NCBI RefSeq assembly: GCF_000429725.1
Contig: NZ_AUCK01000017.1
Span: forward strand, 1-64,000
Source of the DNA: Alkalicoccus chagannorensis DSM 18086
Lineage (GTDB): Bacteria > Bacillota > Bacilli > Bacillales > Salisediminibacteriaceae
DNA length: 64,000 nucleotides
Reading direction: 5' to 3'
A model generated the notes under the pieces. It was given only the letters and a program-made list of their open reading frames with translations. It was not told where the DNA came from and ran no database searches. How positions within the stretch are numbered: the stretch's first letter is position 1; every line of letters begins with the position of its first letter. Below, piece by piece: positions 26,646 through 35,201 of this stretch. Made by a program: the position numbers and the translations under genes.

Positions 26646-26733
26646 ATATAAGGTCTGATTTTTTACATTTACCCATAATTCATCGGGATCGTAAAAAACT
26701 TGTTCAGTAAAATATGAAAAAGAGGTGACAAGG

Positions 26734-27930
26734 GTGGCTAAAATTGAAGTCCGCAATTTATCCAAAATCTTTGGTAAGCGGCCGAAGCCGGCACTCGAAA
26801 TGCTTCGGGAAAAACATTCAAAAGAAGAAATCCTGAAACAGACAGGACTGACTGTCGGGGTTAACCGTGCGACATTCGATGTGCACGAAGCAGAAGTCTT
26901 TGTCATTATGGGACTTTCAGGAAGCGGTAAATCAACACTTGTCCGTCTCTTGAACCGATTGATTGATCCAACAGAGGGTCAGATTCAAATCGACGGGGAC
27001 GACCTGGCAAAAATGGACGATAACTCTCTACGCGAAGTGCGTAGAAAGAAAATGAGCATGGTGTTCCAGAAATTTGGTCTCTTTCCTTTCCGGACGATCC
27101 TCGCCAACGTCGAATACGGTCTGGAAGTACAGGGCATCGAAAAAGAAGAACGCCAGAAGAAAGCATTGTCTGCGCTGGAACTCGTAGGCCTGAACGGCTA
27201 TGAGCATCAGTTTCCGGACCAGCTTTCCGGCGGTATGCAGCAGCGTGTCGGTCTTGCACGGGCACTCGCTAATGATCCGACCGTCCTTCTCATGGACGAA
27301 GCATTCTCCGCACTGGACCCGCTGATCCGCAAAGATATGCAGGATGAGCTGCTTGATCTTCAGGCGAAAATGCAGAAAACCATCATCTTCATCACGCATG
27401 ATCTGGACGAAGCCCTCCGTATCGGGGACCGGATCATGATTATGAAAGATGGCGCGGTTGTGCAGATTGGTACACCAGAAGATATTCTGATGCATCCAGC
27501 TGATGACTACGTCCGCCGCTTTGTAGAAGATGTGGACCGCTCGAAAGTATACACAGCTGAACATATTATGGTCCGCCCAGAAACAGTGAATATAGAAAAA
27601 GATGGAACCCGCGTCGCCCTGCAGCGTATGCGTGATGCCGGCATTTCCAGTATTTACTGTGTCAACCGCTCGCGCGAGCTGCAGGGGATTGTCCATGCCG
27701 CAGATATTGCAGAAGCAGTGAAACGGGACGAACGGGATGTAACACCTTACCTCCATAGAGATGTACCTACCTGCGCTCCGGAAACGTCGATGCACGATCT
27801 TTTCCACATGACGTCAACATCGAACGTTCCGATTGCCGTAGTAGGAGAAAACGATAAACTTGTGGGCATTGTGATCCGCAGTAAAATTCTAGCAGCACTT
27901 TCAGGGGAAGAGGTGAACACCATTGAGTGA
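26734..27930 (+). CDS. opuAA: Glycine betaine ABC transporter, ATP-binding protein
   Basis: About 398 residues. Walker A is [16 protein letters not shown], the signature [15 protein letters not shown], Walker [14 protein letters not shown]; two CBS domains fill residues about 280-395 ([24 protein letters not shown]). In OpuA transporters the CBS pair senses ionic strength or nucleotides. GTG at 26734 is spaced correctly from GAGGTG; an in-frame GTG at 26725 lies inside that site. The end overlaps opuAB. Confidence 0.95.
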   Translation: MAKIEVRNLSKIFGKRPKPALEMLREKHSKEEILKQTGLTVGVNRATFDVHEAEVFVIMGLSGSGKSTLVRLLNRLIDPTEGQIQIDGDDLAKMDDNSLREVRRKKMSMVFQKFGLFPFRTILANVEYGLEVQGIEKEERQKKALSALELVGLNGYEHQFPDQLSGGMQQRVGLARALANDPTVLLMDEAFSALDPLIRKDMQDELLDLQAKMQKTIIFITHDLDEALRIGDRIMIMKDGAVVQIGTPEDILMHPADDYVRRFVEDVDRSKVYTAEHIMVRPETVNIEKDGTRVALQRMRDAGISSIYCVNRSRELQGIVHAADIAEAVKRDERDVTPYLHRDVPTCAPETSMHDLFHMTSTSNVPIAVVGENDKLVGIVIRSKILAALSGEEVNTIE

Positions 27931-28813
27931 TCTCTGGCAGGCGTTTTATGACTGGTTCGATGCGATTCTGGATTTCATGCCGGAACCCAACCTCGGCCAG
28001 TGGATTGAAGATTTTGTCGACTGGCTGCAGAATGCAGACTTTGTTTTTGATGGTATCCGAGGTGGTGTTGCAGCCATCACCAATTCGTTTAACTTTACCT
28101 TCGGGCTGATACCACCTATATTATTTATATTGATACTAACCGTATTAGGATATATGCTCATCCGCAAATCCGGAAAATACGGACTGCCGATCCTCATTTT
28201 CTTTGGACTTCTGTTCATTGAAAGCATCGGCTACTGGGATGACTTGATTCTGACCCTTTCCCTTGTATTGACAGCCACGTTAATCTCTGTCATTCTAGGT
28301 ATTCCGGTCGGTATCTGGATGGGGAAAAATGACCTAGTTAAAAACATCGTCACCCCTATTCTTGACTTCATGCAGACGATGCCTGCATTCGTTTACCTGA
28401 TTCCGTCGGTTGCGTTCTTCAGCATCGGTATTGTGCCTGGTGTTATTGCATCCGTTATCTTTGCGATGCCGCCGGTTGTCCGACTGACGAACCTCGGTAT
28501 CCGTCAGGTACCTGCAGAAATGATCGAAGCATCAGAGGCTTTTGGTTCCACTTCCGGACAGAAGCTCTTCAAAGTACAGCTGCCGATGGCCAAAGTTACC
28601 ATCATGGCCGGCATCAACCAGACGATCATGCTTGCACTTTCGATGGTTGTTATTGCAGCAATGATCGGTACAGACGGTATCGGACGTCAGGTATACTATG
28701 CAGTAGGCCGTAACGATATGGCGATGGGTTTTGAAGCAGGGATCAGTCTTGTTATCCTCGCTATCATTCTCGACCGTATTACACAGGCACTGAATCCGGA
28801 AAACCGTAAATAG
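27923..28813 (+). CDS. opuAB: Glycine betaine ABC transporter, permease
   Basis: A 296-residue permease with about seven to eight transmembrane helices. The EAA loop region (PAEMIEASEAFGSTSGQKLF) and DRITQALNPENRK end are typical of OpuAB/ProW. It starts eight bases inside opuAA with GGGGAAGAGGTG upstream. It forms the channel for betaine import with OpuAA and OpuAC. Confidence 0.95.
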   Translation: MSDLWQAFYDWFDAILDFMPEPNLGQWIEDFVDWLQNADFVFDGIRGGVAAITNSFNFTFGLIPPILFILILTVLGYMLIRKSGKYGLPILIFFGLLFIESIGYWDDLILTLSLVLTATLISVILGIPVGIWMGKNDLVKNIVTPILDFMQTMPAFVYLIPSVAFFSIGIVPGVIASVIFAMPPVVRLTNLGIRQVPAEMIEASEAFGSTSGQKLFKVQLPMAKVTIMAGINQTIMLALSMVVIAAMIGTDGIGRQVYYAVGRNDMAMGFEAGISLVILAIILDRITQALNPENRK

Positions 28814-28887
28814 TTTTTTCCTTCGCCGGGTTACCGGCAGAAGTGAAAAATAAATAGCTTCATCAAATTAAAAGGAGTGGTCAAGTA

Positions 28888-29925
28888 ATGAAGAAATCAC
28901 ACAAGCTCAGTTTAGCAGCAGGTATTTCATTCACGCTTTTCGCTGCCGGCTGCGGCAACGATAACAACGGTGAGGAAAACGCAGGCAACGTCAACGACAA
29001 CAATAACGTGAACAACGTAAACGTCGGTGATGAGAACAACGATGACAACATGAACAACGACAACAACATGAACAATGACAACAACGACAACATGGATAAC
29101 AACAACGATGACAACAATGACGGCGGCGCTGCATTCGATGCCGATGAAGTCGACTACACCATCACTGGGATCGATGCTGGCGCAGGTGTCATGTCTGCAG
29201 CTGAAGATGCACTCGAAACGTACGACCTCGCCGACTGGGACGTTTCTGCAAGTTCCGATGCTGCGATGACACAGGCACTCGGCGACGCATATGAGAACGA
29301 GGAACCTGTTATCGTAACCGGCTGGACTCCACACTGGAAGTTCGCAGAGTTTGACCTGAAATTCCTCGATGATCCAGAAAACGTCTTCGGTGATGCGGAA
29401 GACATCCACACATTCGTACGTGACGGCCTGTCTGACGATATGCCGGAAGCTTACGAAGTACTCGACAACTTCCACTGGTCGGAAGAGGACATGGGTGAAG
29501 TAATGTCCGCTATCCAGGAGGGTGAAGATGAAGAGGATGCAGCCCGCACATGGATCGATGAGAACGAAGATACCGTTTCCGAGTGGACAGACGGTGTCGA
29601 CGAAGTAGACGGCGAAGAAATCGAGCTCGTGTTCGTAGCATGGGACTCTGAAATTGCTTCTACGAACGTTGTGTCCCACGTACTCGGCGACCTCGGCTAT
29701 GAAGTAACGATGAACCCGCTAGAAGCAAACTTTATGTTCCAGGCTGTAGCTGAAGGAGAAGCAGATGCACACGTTGCCGGCTGGCTCCCACTGACACATG
29801 ATCACCTCGTTGAAGACTACGGGGACGACATGGAAGACCTCGGTGCAAACCTTGAAGGTGCTCAGACTGGCCTTGTTGTACCAGAGTATATGGACATTGA
29901 ATCCATCGAAGACCTACAGCAGTAA
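28888..29925 (+). CDS. opuAC: Glycine betaine-binding lipoprotein
   Basis: 345 residues with signal peptide and lipobox FAAGC (Cys near 22). An Asn/Asp-rich linker covers about 23-82, then the OpuAC binding domain follows. Trp-containing ligand motifs GWTPHW, VAWDSEIASTN and GWLPLTHDH correspond to the aromatic cage of B. subtilis OpuAC. The lobe order is the OpuAC one, known to be circularly permuted relative to ProX. The linker is far longer than in B. subtilis. Confidence 0.95.
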   Translation: MKKSHKLSLAAGISFTLFAAGCGNDNNGEENAGNVNDNNNVNNVNVGDENNDDNMNNDNNMNNDNNDNMDNNNDDNNDGGAAFDADEVDYTITGIDAGAGVMSAAEDALETYDLADWDVSASSDAAMTQALGDAYENEEPVIVTGWTPHWKFAEFDLKFLDDPENVFGDAEDIHTFVRDGLSDDMPEAYEVLDNFHWSEEDMGEVMSAIQEGEDEEDAARTWIDENEDTVSEWTDGVDEVDGEEIELVFVAWDSEIASTNVVSHVLGDLGYEVTMNPLEANFMFQAVAEGEADAHVAGWLPLTHDHLVEDYGDDMEDLGANLEGAQTGLVVPEYMDIESIEDLQQ

Positions 29926-29977
29926 ACCATAGCAGCAGGCAGAGGAACAGCTTTCACCAGCGTTCCTTCCTGCAGCG

Positions 29978-30019
29978 AAAACCCGCGCCGGGAGAATATC
30001 TCCAACGCGGGTTTTTTCG
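29978..30019 (+). terminator. Terminator after opuAC
   Basis: Stem AACCCGCG...CGCGGGTT followed by TTTTTCG, 55 bases after the stop. Confidence 0.85.
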
Positions 30020-30028
30020 TGAAGTCGA

Positions 30029-30290
30029 GGCTCTAAAATAAATGTAGGGGAAAAGATTCATTTCTTTGACGTTTCTCATTCGCTTCCGGCAGACGCTTAC
30101 CAAGGGGCTTGTCCTCCACTATTATTTGCGTTGCGGAGAAGGATTTTGGACGGCGCTTCATCCCTCTGACGTCGCCGCCCTTCCCTCCTGAAAAGGATTC
30201 GTTTTTGTTTTATCTAAGAGAATCCCAGGTGCCATTTGAAAAGCGTCTGAGCATTCTGAGCCTCTTCACCCCAACATGTGAAGAACAACC
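30029..30290 (+). mobile_element. Family A MITE-like element, copy A2
   Basis: A 262-bp element beginning GGCTCTAAAATAAATGTAGGGG and ending CCCCAACATGTGAAGAACAACC. The interior matches copy A3 at 35259-35528 throughout, including GACGGCGCTT and CTGAAAAGG(A/G)TTCGTTTTTG. No clear target duplication remains, so it is probably older. It sits harmlessly between the opuA and ion channel terminators. Confidence 0.75.
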
Positions 30291-30321
30291 TATTTGTTGA
30301 GATAGGAGAACGATTCGCAGA

Positions 30322-30385
30322 CCAAAAGCACGCAGGCCCTTTTATCCTTCGTACTGGAGCTGCCAGAAGCAAGGGCTCTGCGTGC
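30322..30385 (-). terminator. Terminator after the ion channel gene
   Basis: Minus-strand stem GCACGCAGAGCCCTT...AAGGGCCTGCGTGC followed by TTTTGG. Confidence 0.7.
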
Positions 30386-30398
30386 ATCGTTCTCATTT

Positions 30399-31100
30399 TC
30401 AGCTGTTGTCATCGCGTCTATTGGGCAGTTTCTTCCGGGCCCGCTGTTTTTTCTCTTCCAGCCAGGTGACAGCCCGATCCATCCATCGACGGCCGAGCTT
30501 CGTGTTATAAAGCAGAGACAAAATGTACCGGAAGGCCGCCGCATAGAAAATAACGCCCAGCACCGTCAGAAAGGTAATGACAATCGTCCCGGTCGTCGAT
30601 TCCGGTTCAATGTAGGCGTAACCGAAAAAAGCGAGCGACAACACGCTCCCCACCCAGGCTTCGAGGTACATATCAAACCGTTCCGTCTCCGCCCAGTAAA
30701 GCAGGATCGTAGATATAAAGATCGTCAGGAACAACCCGGGAATCAAATGGATGAGTTTTTGTTCAACAAGCAGCTTGATGGCCGGCTTGGCATAATATTT
30801 GGTGATCACCTTCAACCGGAAGAAATGCAGAATTCTGGCGATGCGGGCGAATTGAAATATCGCATCAAGGGGGATCACAGCAATCACGATGAACGGATTC
30901 GATTTGATAAACCCCCATTTGTCCTTCGTCCGGAACAGCCGGATGACAAAATCCACGAAGAAGATCCCCCACGTTCCCCATACGATCTCACTCTCAAACT
31001 GGGTGTCATACCAGATGGTCGAAACGGCGAGAAAGGCAAGACCAACCATGAGCATTTCATATAAATATTCGGGCGTGGACCGGGATTCTTCTTCAGCCAT
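30399..31100 (-). CDS. Voltage-gated-type ion channel superfamily protein with altered pore
   Basis: A 233-residue protein with about six transmembrane helices arranged like S1-S6 of the ion transport family. S4-like LDAIFQFARIARILHFFRLK carries spaced arginines. The pore region reads LSLAFFGYAYIEP where potassium channels have TVGYGD, so the ion choice cannot be inferred. A basic tail follows S6. The start at 31100 (MAEEESRS) follows AAGGAG; the long frame upstream is antisense to the next gene. Its role might be osmotic or sodium related, but that is unproven. Confidence 0.8.
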   Translation of the reverse strand: MAEEESRSTPEYLYEMLMVGLAFLAVSTIWYDTQFESEIVWGTWGIFFVDFVIRLFRTKDKWGFIKSNPFIVIAVIPLDAIFQFARIARILHFFRLKVITKYYAKPAIKLLVEQKLIHLIPGLFLTIFISTILLYWAETERFDMYLEAWVGSVLSLAFFGYAYIEPESTTGTIVITFLTVLGVIFYAAAFRYILSLLYNTKLGRRWMDRAVTWLEEKKQRARKKLPNRRDDNS

Positions 31101-31230
31101 GTTTACACTCCTTATAAGAACGGATCGCAAACTTTCTGCGTAGATATGTAACCTTTCCCCGCAAAGCACGTCTAACAAACGGGAAGCATCAATACTTAGA
31201 AAGTATATGAAAGAAAGGATGTTATTGATT

Positions 31231-32070
31231 ATGAAGCGAACAGCATTTGTTTTATTCAGCGCAGCCTCCATCACGGCTCTGACCGCATGTGGACAGGGAG
31301 AGGAAGAGAACCTCACGGATAATGCCAATGTCGGCGGAGCAGACGAAGTGGAAGAAGATCCGAGTGAGGACAACAATGAGAACGATGAGAATGAACCAAA
31401 TAATAATAACGACGACAACGTAAACAACAACGACAACGGCGAAGAGGACAATGAGGAGCTCTCCACCTCCAATACCGAGAATGATGCTGACAACCAAGAG
31501 AACAACAACGCCATGAACCTGAACGACAACAACGAGACAGACGAAGCAGACCTGGGCAGTAACAATAATAATAACGTCAACAATACCGAAAACGATACGG
31601 ATAACAACAATGAAACGAACGAAGGAACAGAAGATCAGGAAGCGGACGTCCTCGACAGTCTGTATCTGTATTTCGCGGATGACCAGCTGCTCGATACGTT
31701 CCGGGTAGCATCCGACCATTCCGTCACCATGGATGATGCAGGTGCTGCAGAGGCGATGGAGCTCTGGGAAGCAGGTCCGGAGCAGGATGGACTCTACGGA
31801 CTTCTGCCAGAAGGCAGCTCGGTACAGTCTGTAGAACTGGACGATTCGCTTGCAACTGTCTCTCTTTCCGGAGAAACAGAGGAAGCCAACCTGGGCTCCA
31901 GCGGCGAAGCGATGCTGACGGAACAGATCGCCATGATGATGGAGCAGTTCGGTGCAGATGAAACCATGATCCTGATTGACGGAGAAGAGACCGACAACTT
32001 CCTCGGCCATATGGATCTCTCTGAACCGGTCCAGGCTGGTTCACCAGAAGACTACGACCTGTACGAATAA
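31231..32070 (+). CDS. GerMN-domain lipoprotein with long Asn-rich linker
   Basis: About 279 residues. The signal peptide ends in lipobox ALTAC. Residues about 25-140 are a very Asn/Asp/Glu-rich linker, followed by a GerMN domain (LYLYFADDQLLDTFRV, GLLPEGSSVQSVELDD, ATVSLSGE). GerMN occurs in spore germination protein GerM and in envelope lipoproteins; the function here is unknown. I use the ATG at 31231 (MKRTAFVL); in-frame ATGs at 31207 and 31219 lie upstream. Confidence 0.82.
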   Translation: MKRTAFVLFSAASITALTACGQGEEENLTDNANVGGADEVEEDPSEDNNENDENEPNNNNDDNVNNNDNGEEDNEELSTSNTENDADNQENNNAMNLNDNNETDEADLGSNNNNNVNNTENDTDNNNETNEGTEDQEADVLDSLYLYFADDQLLDTFRVASDHSVTMDDAGAAEAMELWEAGPEQDGLYGLLPEGSSVQSVELDDSLATVSLSGETEEANLGSSGEAMLTEQIAMMMEQFGADETMILIDGEETDNFLGHMDLSEPVQAGSPEDYDLYE

Positions 32071-32281
32071 ACGACGAAAACGTCCAAGCTGCACCACCAT
32101 GTATCAGTAGATCCTGAAAAGTGGAGAAGCACTCCTGATCAGGCAGCCATACAGAAAAAACAGGCACAGGGTCGTCTCGAAAGACATAGAGACGGCCCTG
32201 GCTTCGTCTGCGGCTCAAATGAATGGTGTGCCTGCTTCGTTCCGTCGACATCCCGCAGCTTTCATGAAAGGATGAGAACCT

Positions 32282-32836
32282 ATGCTGAAAGAAGTACATC
32301 ACACGGTTATGCACAGCTACCCTGGGCTGGTCGCGCTTATTACGGCTGCTTCCGGAACAAAACGCAGCCTCATGGCTGCCGGATGGCATTCCTGGATTTC
32401 CTATGAACCGCCGATCTTTGGAATTTCTGTTGCCCCTGAGCGCTATACACACCACATTATGGAAGAAGCCGGCTCCTTTGCCGTCCAATTTCTCCCTGCC
32501 GGCTGCGAAAGTGTGATTCAGACTGCCGGCTCGTTCAGCAGCAGCGAGACAGACAAATTTACGTTAACTGGAGTAGAGACGTTCACCGGCCATCTTGGTC
32601 ATCCGATCCTCTCCGATGCTTATACAGCCTACGAATGCAGGACCATCCATCAGCATTCTTTCGGAGATCATGACTGGTTCGCTGCGGATATCCTTCATTT
32701 TTACCGGAGAGACGCTCAATTTCGTGCCGACGGCCTTCCAGAGTTCAGTCATGCTTCTCTCCCCCTCTATCTCGGCCGTTCCACCTATCTTCGTGCAGGA
32801 ACCAGTTCCGAAACAGTCCAGCACCGTTTCCGGTGA
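32282..32836 (+). CDS. Flavin reductase-like FMN-binding protein
   Basis: 184 residues of the flavin reductase split-barrel family: MAAGWHSWISYEPPIFGISV and HHIMEEAGSFAVQFLPAG are the usual flavin-site region. The substrate is unknown. A GAAAGGATG ribosome binding site precedes the ATG. Its stop codon ends one base from the stop of the convergent gene, so there is no room for a terminator between them. Confidence 0.85.
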   Translation: MLKEVHHTVMHSYPGLVALITAASGTKRSLMAAGWHSWISYEPPIFGISVAPERYTHHIMEEAGSFAVQFLPAGCESVIQTAGSFSSSETDKFTLTGVETFTGHLGHPILSDAYTAYECRTIHQHSFGDHDWFAADILHFYRRDAQFRADGLPEFSHASLPLYLGRSTYLRAGTSSETVQHRFR

Positions 32837-32837
32837 A

Positions 32838-33428
32838 TCAGGGATCCTGCAGAAAAAGCGACAGCACATTTTCAAACTGCTCCGCTGTTTCCACGTGAGC
32901 TTCCTGATAAACAATGAGCTCGTAGTACGTCCCGCCGCGGACCCAGTCCGCGGCCCACTGATGCTGCTGCTCATACACGAGCACATCCACTCCGTCGACT
33001 TCCCACTCCTCCGTTTCCTCATATTCCTGAAGAACCACCTGGAATCCATTGCGGTTCATCCGAAAATCTGCATAATGACTGTGATATGTATGATAGTACA
33101 GGAGCCTCCTCGTCCGCTCCCCCGCTTCCTGCAGCTCGTTATGTGCCTGCAGGTCTATCTCGGTTACTTCGTTTTCTTCTGCTTCCGCACCAAAAATGAA
33201 CTCCATCCGGTAAGGCATATCGCCGAACCTCGTCTCCCCACTTTCCTCATCGCGGTAAGAAGGCTGAACATGCTTGGCCGCAGAGACAGTCTCCCACTGT
33301 TCCGGAAATTGAAATCCGCTGTAGGAGAAGGAAGGCGGTATGTGCGAATATGGATGCGGTTCTTCCTGATTTTCCCCTGCTGAACACGACACGAGCAGAA
33401 GGATGATGAACACCATGATGAGACGCAT
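32838..33428 (-). CDS. Uncharacterised small lipoprotein
   Basis: 196 residues with a short signal peptide and lipobox LLVSC (Cys near 15). The mature part is acidic and aromatic-rich, with no domain I recognise. I place the start at 33428 (MRLIMVF) after AAAGGAG; the open frame extends further upstream without a ribosome binding site. It is probably an exported protein anchored in the membrane. Confidence 0.75.
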   Translation of the reverse strand: MRLIMVFIILLLVSCSAGENQEEPHPYSHIPPSFSYSGFQFPEQWETVSAAKHVQPSYRDEESGETRFGDMPYRMEFIFGAEAEENEVTEIDLQAHNELQEAGERTRRLLYYHTYHSHYADFRMNRNGFQVVLQEYEETEEWEVDGVDVLVYEQQHQWAADWVRGGTYYELIVYQEAHVETAEQFENVLSLFLQDP

Positions 33429-33776
33429 GACATGCAGCTCCTTTCCTCTAGCTTGAACAGAACTTCGTGAAGAAGAACCGGCTGGCGCTCTGCTCTCCCT
33501 CCGGCTTGTGCCCGAAACACGGGAGAAACATAACCGCAGGACGGTCGAAGCTGCCGTCCGCACAAGGACATCTTCTTCCCTATCCGATGTGAACACCTTC
33601 TCCGCAGTGACCCTTTTCATGGAGCTGAACAAGCCCGGCTGCATCAATGCTGCTGCTTGCGCGCAGCAATTGTGTCTATTTTAGCAAACTACAGCTCGAA
33701 TGGCTTCTATCTTTTCCTTCGTCCATGATAAACTATGCGTTGGACGACTGCGAATTTCTGATAGAGGAGCTTTCCC
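33429..33776. other. Gene-free stretch between divergent surface-protein genes
   Basis: About 350 bases. No gene, RNA or clear promoter boxes recognised; it must carry the promoters of the lipoprotein gene and the DUF2628-like gene. Confidence 0.4.
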
Positions 33777-34610
33777 ATGCAGAAAACAGATTACGCCGGC
33801 CCACGGGCCGATTATTACAAGCGGAAGCTGGACCGCCACCGCAGACCGGAACGATTTGCCGGCTGGAACAGCGCCGCCGCCGCTGCTGCTCCCTTGTGGA
33901 GCGCTTCCCGGCACATGTACGGCTGGACAGGCCTTTACTTCCTCTGGCTGCTGCTGCTGCTGACAGTGGAGTCGTTTCTACCGGCAGTGTTGGGACTCAC
34001 TGCTGACGCTCAGGCGACACCGGTCCTGTTCGTGATCGGCATGATCCCAGCCCACGTGCTTTTTGGCCTTTTCGGCAACGCCTGGTATGCGGCCAAACTC
34101 CAGAAAATTCAGGAGCATCAAGCCGGCGAACGCCGACTGGCACCCGTTTTTCAATGGTATGGTTTCAGTGTTCCCGCTGCTTTGCTGACGAACGTGGTGC
34201 TCGGCCTCTTCATTCTCTTTCCCGCCGTGCTGATCAGCCAGTGGCAGTTCAACCCCCCTTTGGATCATGGCGTCTATGTCTACATGGAAACGGACATGCC
34301 GCCGCAGGGGGCACTGGATGTCCGCGGAGAACCTGTGTTTGAAAAGTATGAAGACGGGCTGAATATCCTCTACTCCGGCGAAGCAGTGGGCGATCAGGAG
34401 ATTACCGTGGAGCTGTACTACTGGGATGATTTTGCCTGGGATTTGTACGACGAGCGCAGCACCTCCTTTTTCAGCGATGAACGAGTCACAATGGACCTGC
34501 TCGACCTGGAAGACCCTGCAGTACCGGCAGGTGAATACGAGGTGCACTTCTACCTCGATGAGGAACTGCATGATACGGTACCTTTTACCGTTACACCTCC
34601 AGCATCCTAG
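33777..34610 (+). CDS. DUF2628-like membrane protein with extracellular C-terminal domain
   Basis: 277 residues. The N-terminus (WNSAAAAAAPLWSASRHMYG followed by hydrophobic segments) matches the DUF2628 pattern of a WN-AA-PLW-R-MY motif before membrane helices. Three to four helices lie between about 48 and 165, then a beta-rich acidic domain of about 110 residues outside. The function is unknown. Start ATG after AGAGGAG. Confidence 0.7.
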   Translation: MQKTDYAGPRADYYKRKLDRHRRPERFAGWNSAAAAAAPLWSASRHMYGWTGLYFLWLLLLLTVESFLPAVLGLTADAQATPVLFVIGMIPAHVLFGLFGNAWYAAKLQKIQEHQAGERRLAPVFQWYGFSVPAALLTNVVLGLFILFPAVLISQWQFNPPLDHGVYVYMETDMPPQGALDVRGEPVFEKYEDGLNILYSGEAVGDQEITVELYYWDDFAWDLYDERSTSFFSDERVTMDLLDLEDPAVPAGEYEVHFYLDEELHDTVPFTVTPPAS

Positions 34611-34627
34611 AGGAACCTGTTCTATGT

Positions 34628-34668
34628 ATAAGAGGGCCGGAAGTCAACATGCTTCCGGCCCTCGATCT
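34628..34668. terminator. Terminator between the DUF2628-like gene and csaA
   Basis: Stem GAGGGCCGGAAG...CTTCCGGCCCTC, convergent position, short T run. Confidence 0.75.
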
Positions 34669-34714
34669 TTCAATGACGAGCTGCACATCCGGTGAACCTG
34701 CTCCCGTCCTGCTG

Positions 34715-35047
34715 TCAACCTATCGGCGTGCCGTTCGGAAGGGCCTCATCCGCCTGCAGCAGAACCACATCCCCCTCCCCCGGCATACCGCCGAGTACGA
34801 GCACTTCCGACGTGAACCCGGCTATTTTTCTCGGTGGGAAATTGACGATGCCGATCACTTGTCGTCCTATTAACGTATCGGGGTCATACCGCTTGGTGAT
34901 TTGAGCACTGGTCTGCTTTACACCGATGTCATCACCGAAATCAATTTCCATCGTGATGGCCGGGACACGTGCCTTCTCCAGTACACCTGCGTGCAGAACC
35001 GTCCCTGTCCGTAAATCCAGCTTCTGAAAATCTTCAAATACTGCCAT
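34715..35047 (-). CDS. csaA: CsaA, export-related tRNA-binding-domain chaperone
   Basis: 110 residues, the full CsaA length: a single tRNA-binding (EMAP/OB) domain with LDLRTGTV, SAQITKRY, IGRQVIGIVNFPPRKIAGF and SEVLVLGG. In B. subtilis CsaA is a dimeric chaperone linked to protein secretion. A single gene on the minus strand. Confidence 0.95.
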   Translation of the reverse strand: MAVFEDFQKLDLRTGTVLHAGVLEKARVPAITMEIDFGDDIGVKQTSAQITKRYDPDTLIGRQVIGIVNFPPRKIAGFTSEVLVLGGMPGEGDVVLLQADEALPNGTPIG

Positions 35048-35149
35048 GTGTTATCCCCTCTCTTTCTGTCGATCTCTTTCTCTTTTCGTTGTCATTATCC
35101 GGATTTCCTCCTTCTCTTCTCTAAAATTGTAAAAACAAGTAGAAAATGA

Positions 35150-35178
35150 TGGACACCCCTTTTCCTCTCCCGTATAGT
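35150..35178 (+). promoter_or_regulatory. Sigma-A promoter originally serving the BCCT gene
   Basis: TGGACA (35150-35155), 17 bases, TATAGT (35173-35178). Without the repeat insertion at 35202-35834 it would lie about 35 bases before the AAGGAGG of the BCCT gene. It is now about 670 bases from the start codon. Confidence 0.7.
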
Positions 35179-35201
35179 CAGTTTACCGGCTCTTTCCAAA
35201 A

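Noticed and set aside
30109-30300. Small gene after opuAC
   Set aside because: It lies inside family A element copy A2 and has no ribosome binding site.
31101-31610. N-terminal extension of the ion channel frame
   Set aside because: It is antisense to the GerMN lipoprotein linker; the AAGGAG-preceded ATG at 31100 is the real start.
31252-32010. Val/Ile-rich frames opposite the Asn-rich lipoprotein genes
   Set aside because: They are antisense of AAC/GAC/AAT repeats and only look like membrane proteins.
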